From Brevipalpus yothersi (lineage: Eukaryota > Arthropoda > Arachnida > Trombidiformes > Tenuipalpidae), in the NCBI GenBank assembly GCA_003956705.1, contig QZCP01000154.1, positions 32,317-96,316 on the forward strand: a stretch of 64,000 bases of DNA, written 5' to 3'. Shown piece after piece: positions 63,981 to 64,000 of the stretch. Numbering within the stretch: position 1 is the stretch's first letter; each line of letters begins with the position of its first letter. A program made the position numbers and the translations under genes. The notes beneath the pieces are model-generated. The model was not told the DNA's origin and did not search any database. It saw only the letters and a program-made list of their open reading frames with translations.

Positions 63981-64000
63981 TGTGATGATGGTAATCCGTG

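Overview
The window looks like AT-rich nuclear DNA of an invertebrate animal. Short introns of 55-99 bp with GT-AG ends, Ty3-type LTR retrotransposons, a PIF/ISL2EU-like DNA transposon, a Tc1/mariner-type MITE and a Tc1/mariner relic support this. An arthropod such as a mite is plausible, but that is a guess from the repeat types. I saw no rRNA, tRNA or CRISPR array.

The core (about 2.37-60.4 kb) is a plus-strand tandem array of one gene family that I do not recognise. Its building block is a module of about 105-120 residues: a YQIxYxGxxI(D/S)K segment, a C-x2-H-x2-C motif (for example CKIHDEC, CPLHEDC), and a C2H2 finger (C-x2-C-x12-H-x3/4-H). Subfamily A has a 12-nt first coding exon (usually Met-Ser-Phe-Met), a short intron and one long second exon. 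That exon holds an amphipathic N-terminus (IESxRREELREAI-like), an acidic spacer and two modules, or only one. I number the copies A1-A13. A3 and A6 are pseudogenes, A1 lacks its 5' end, and A5, A8 and A10 have one module. Subfamily B has three modules: B1 is uninterrupted, B2 is split by an LTR element, and two further B loci are relics near 7.1 and 24.8 kb.

With the transposons removed, the order A(two-module)-A(one-module)-B-A repeats with a period of about 8.2-8.3 kb. Spacers repeat with the genes. Most A copies are preceded by one or more decayed copies of their own 5' end (exon 1, donor, start of exon 2), so the array records repeated unequal exchange.

Inserted elements: (i) an ISL2EU/PIF-like DNA transposon (18564-22697) whose transposase has a single in-frame TGA, landed 19 bp upstream of the A6 start codon; (ii) a minus-strand Ty3-type element (28294-34208) with near-identical LTRs; (iii) a plus-strand relative (37064-42648) inside B2; (iv) a 118-bp MITE (53170-53287); (v) a sequence beginning at 60408 that resembles the 3' LTR of a further element. 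Elements (ii) and (iii) both carry TTTAAAC directly before the gag stop, so Gag-Pol is probably made by -1 frameshifting.

The right end holds a minus-strand intronless ORF of 1006 codons (60960-63980). It has a RING-like and a TRAF-type zinc finger, and a region resembling a DEDDh exonuclease with its acidic residues changed. It lies beside the putative LTR. At the left edge are a Tc1/mariner transposase remnant and weak decayed coding sequence.
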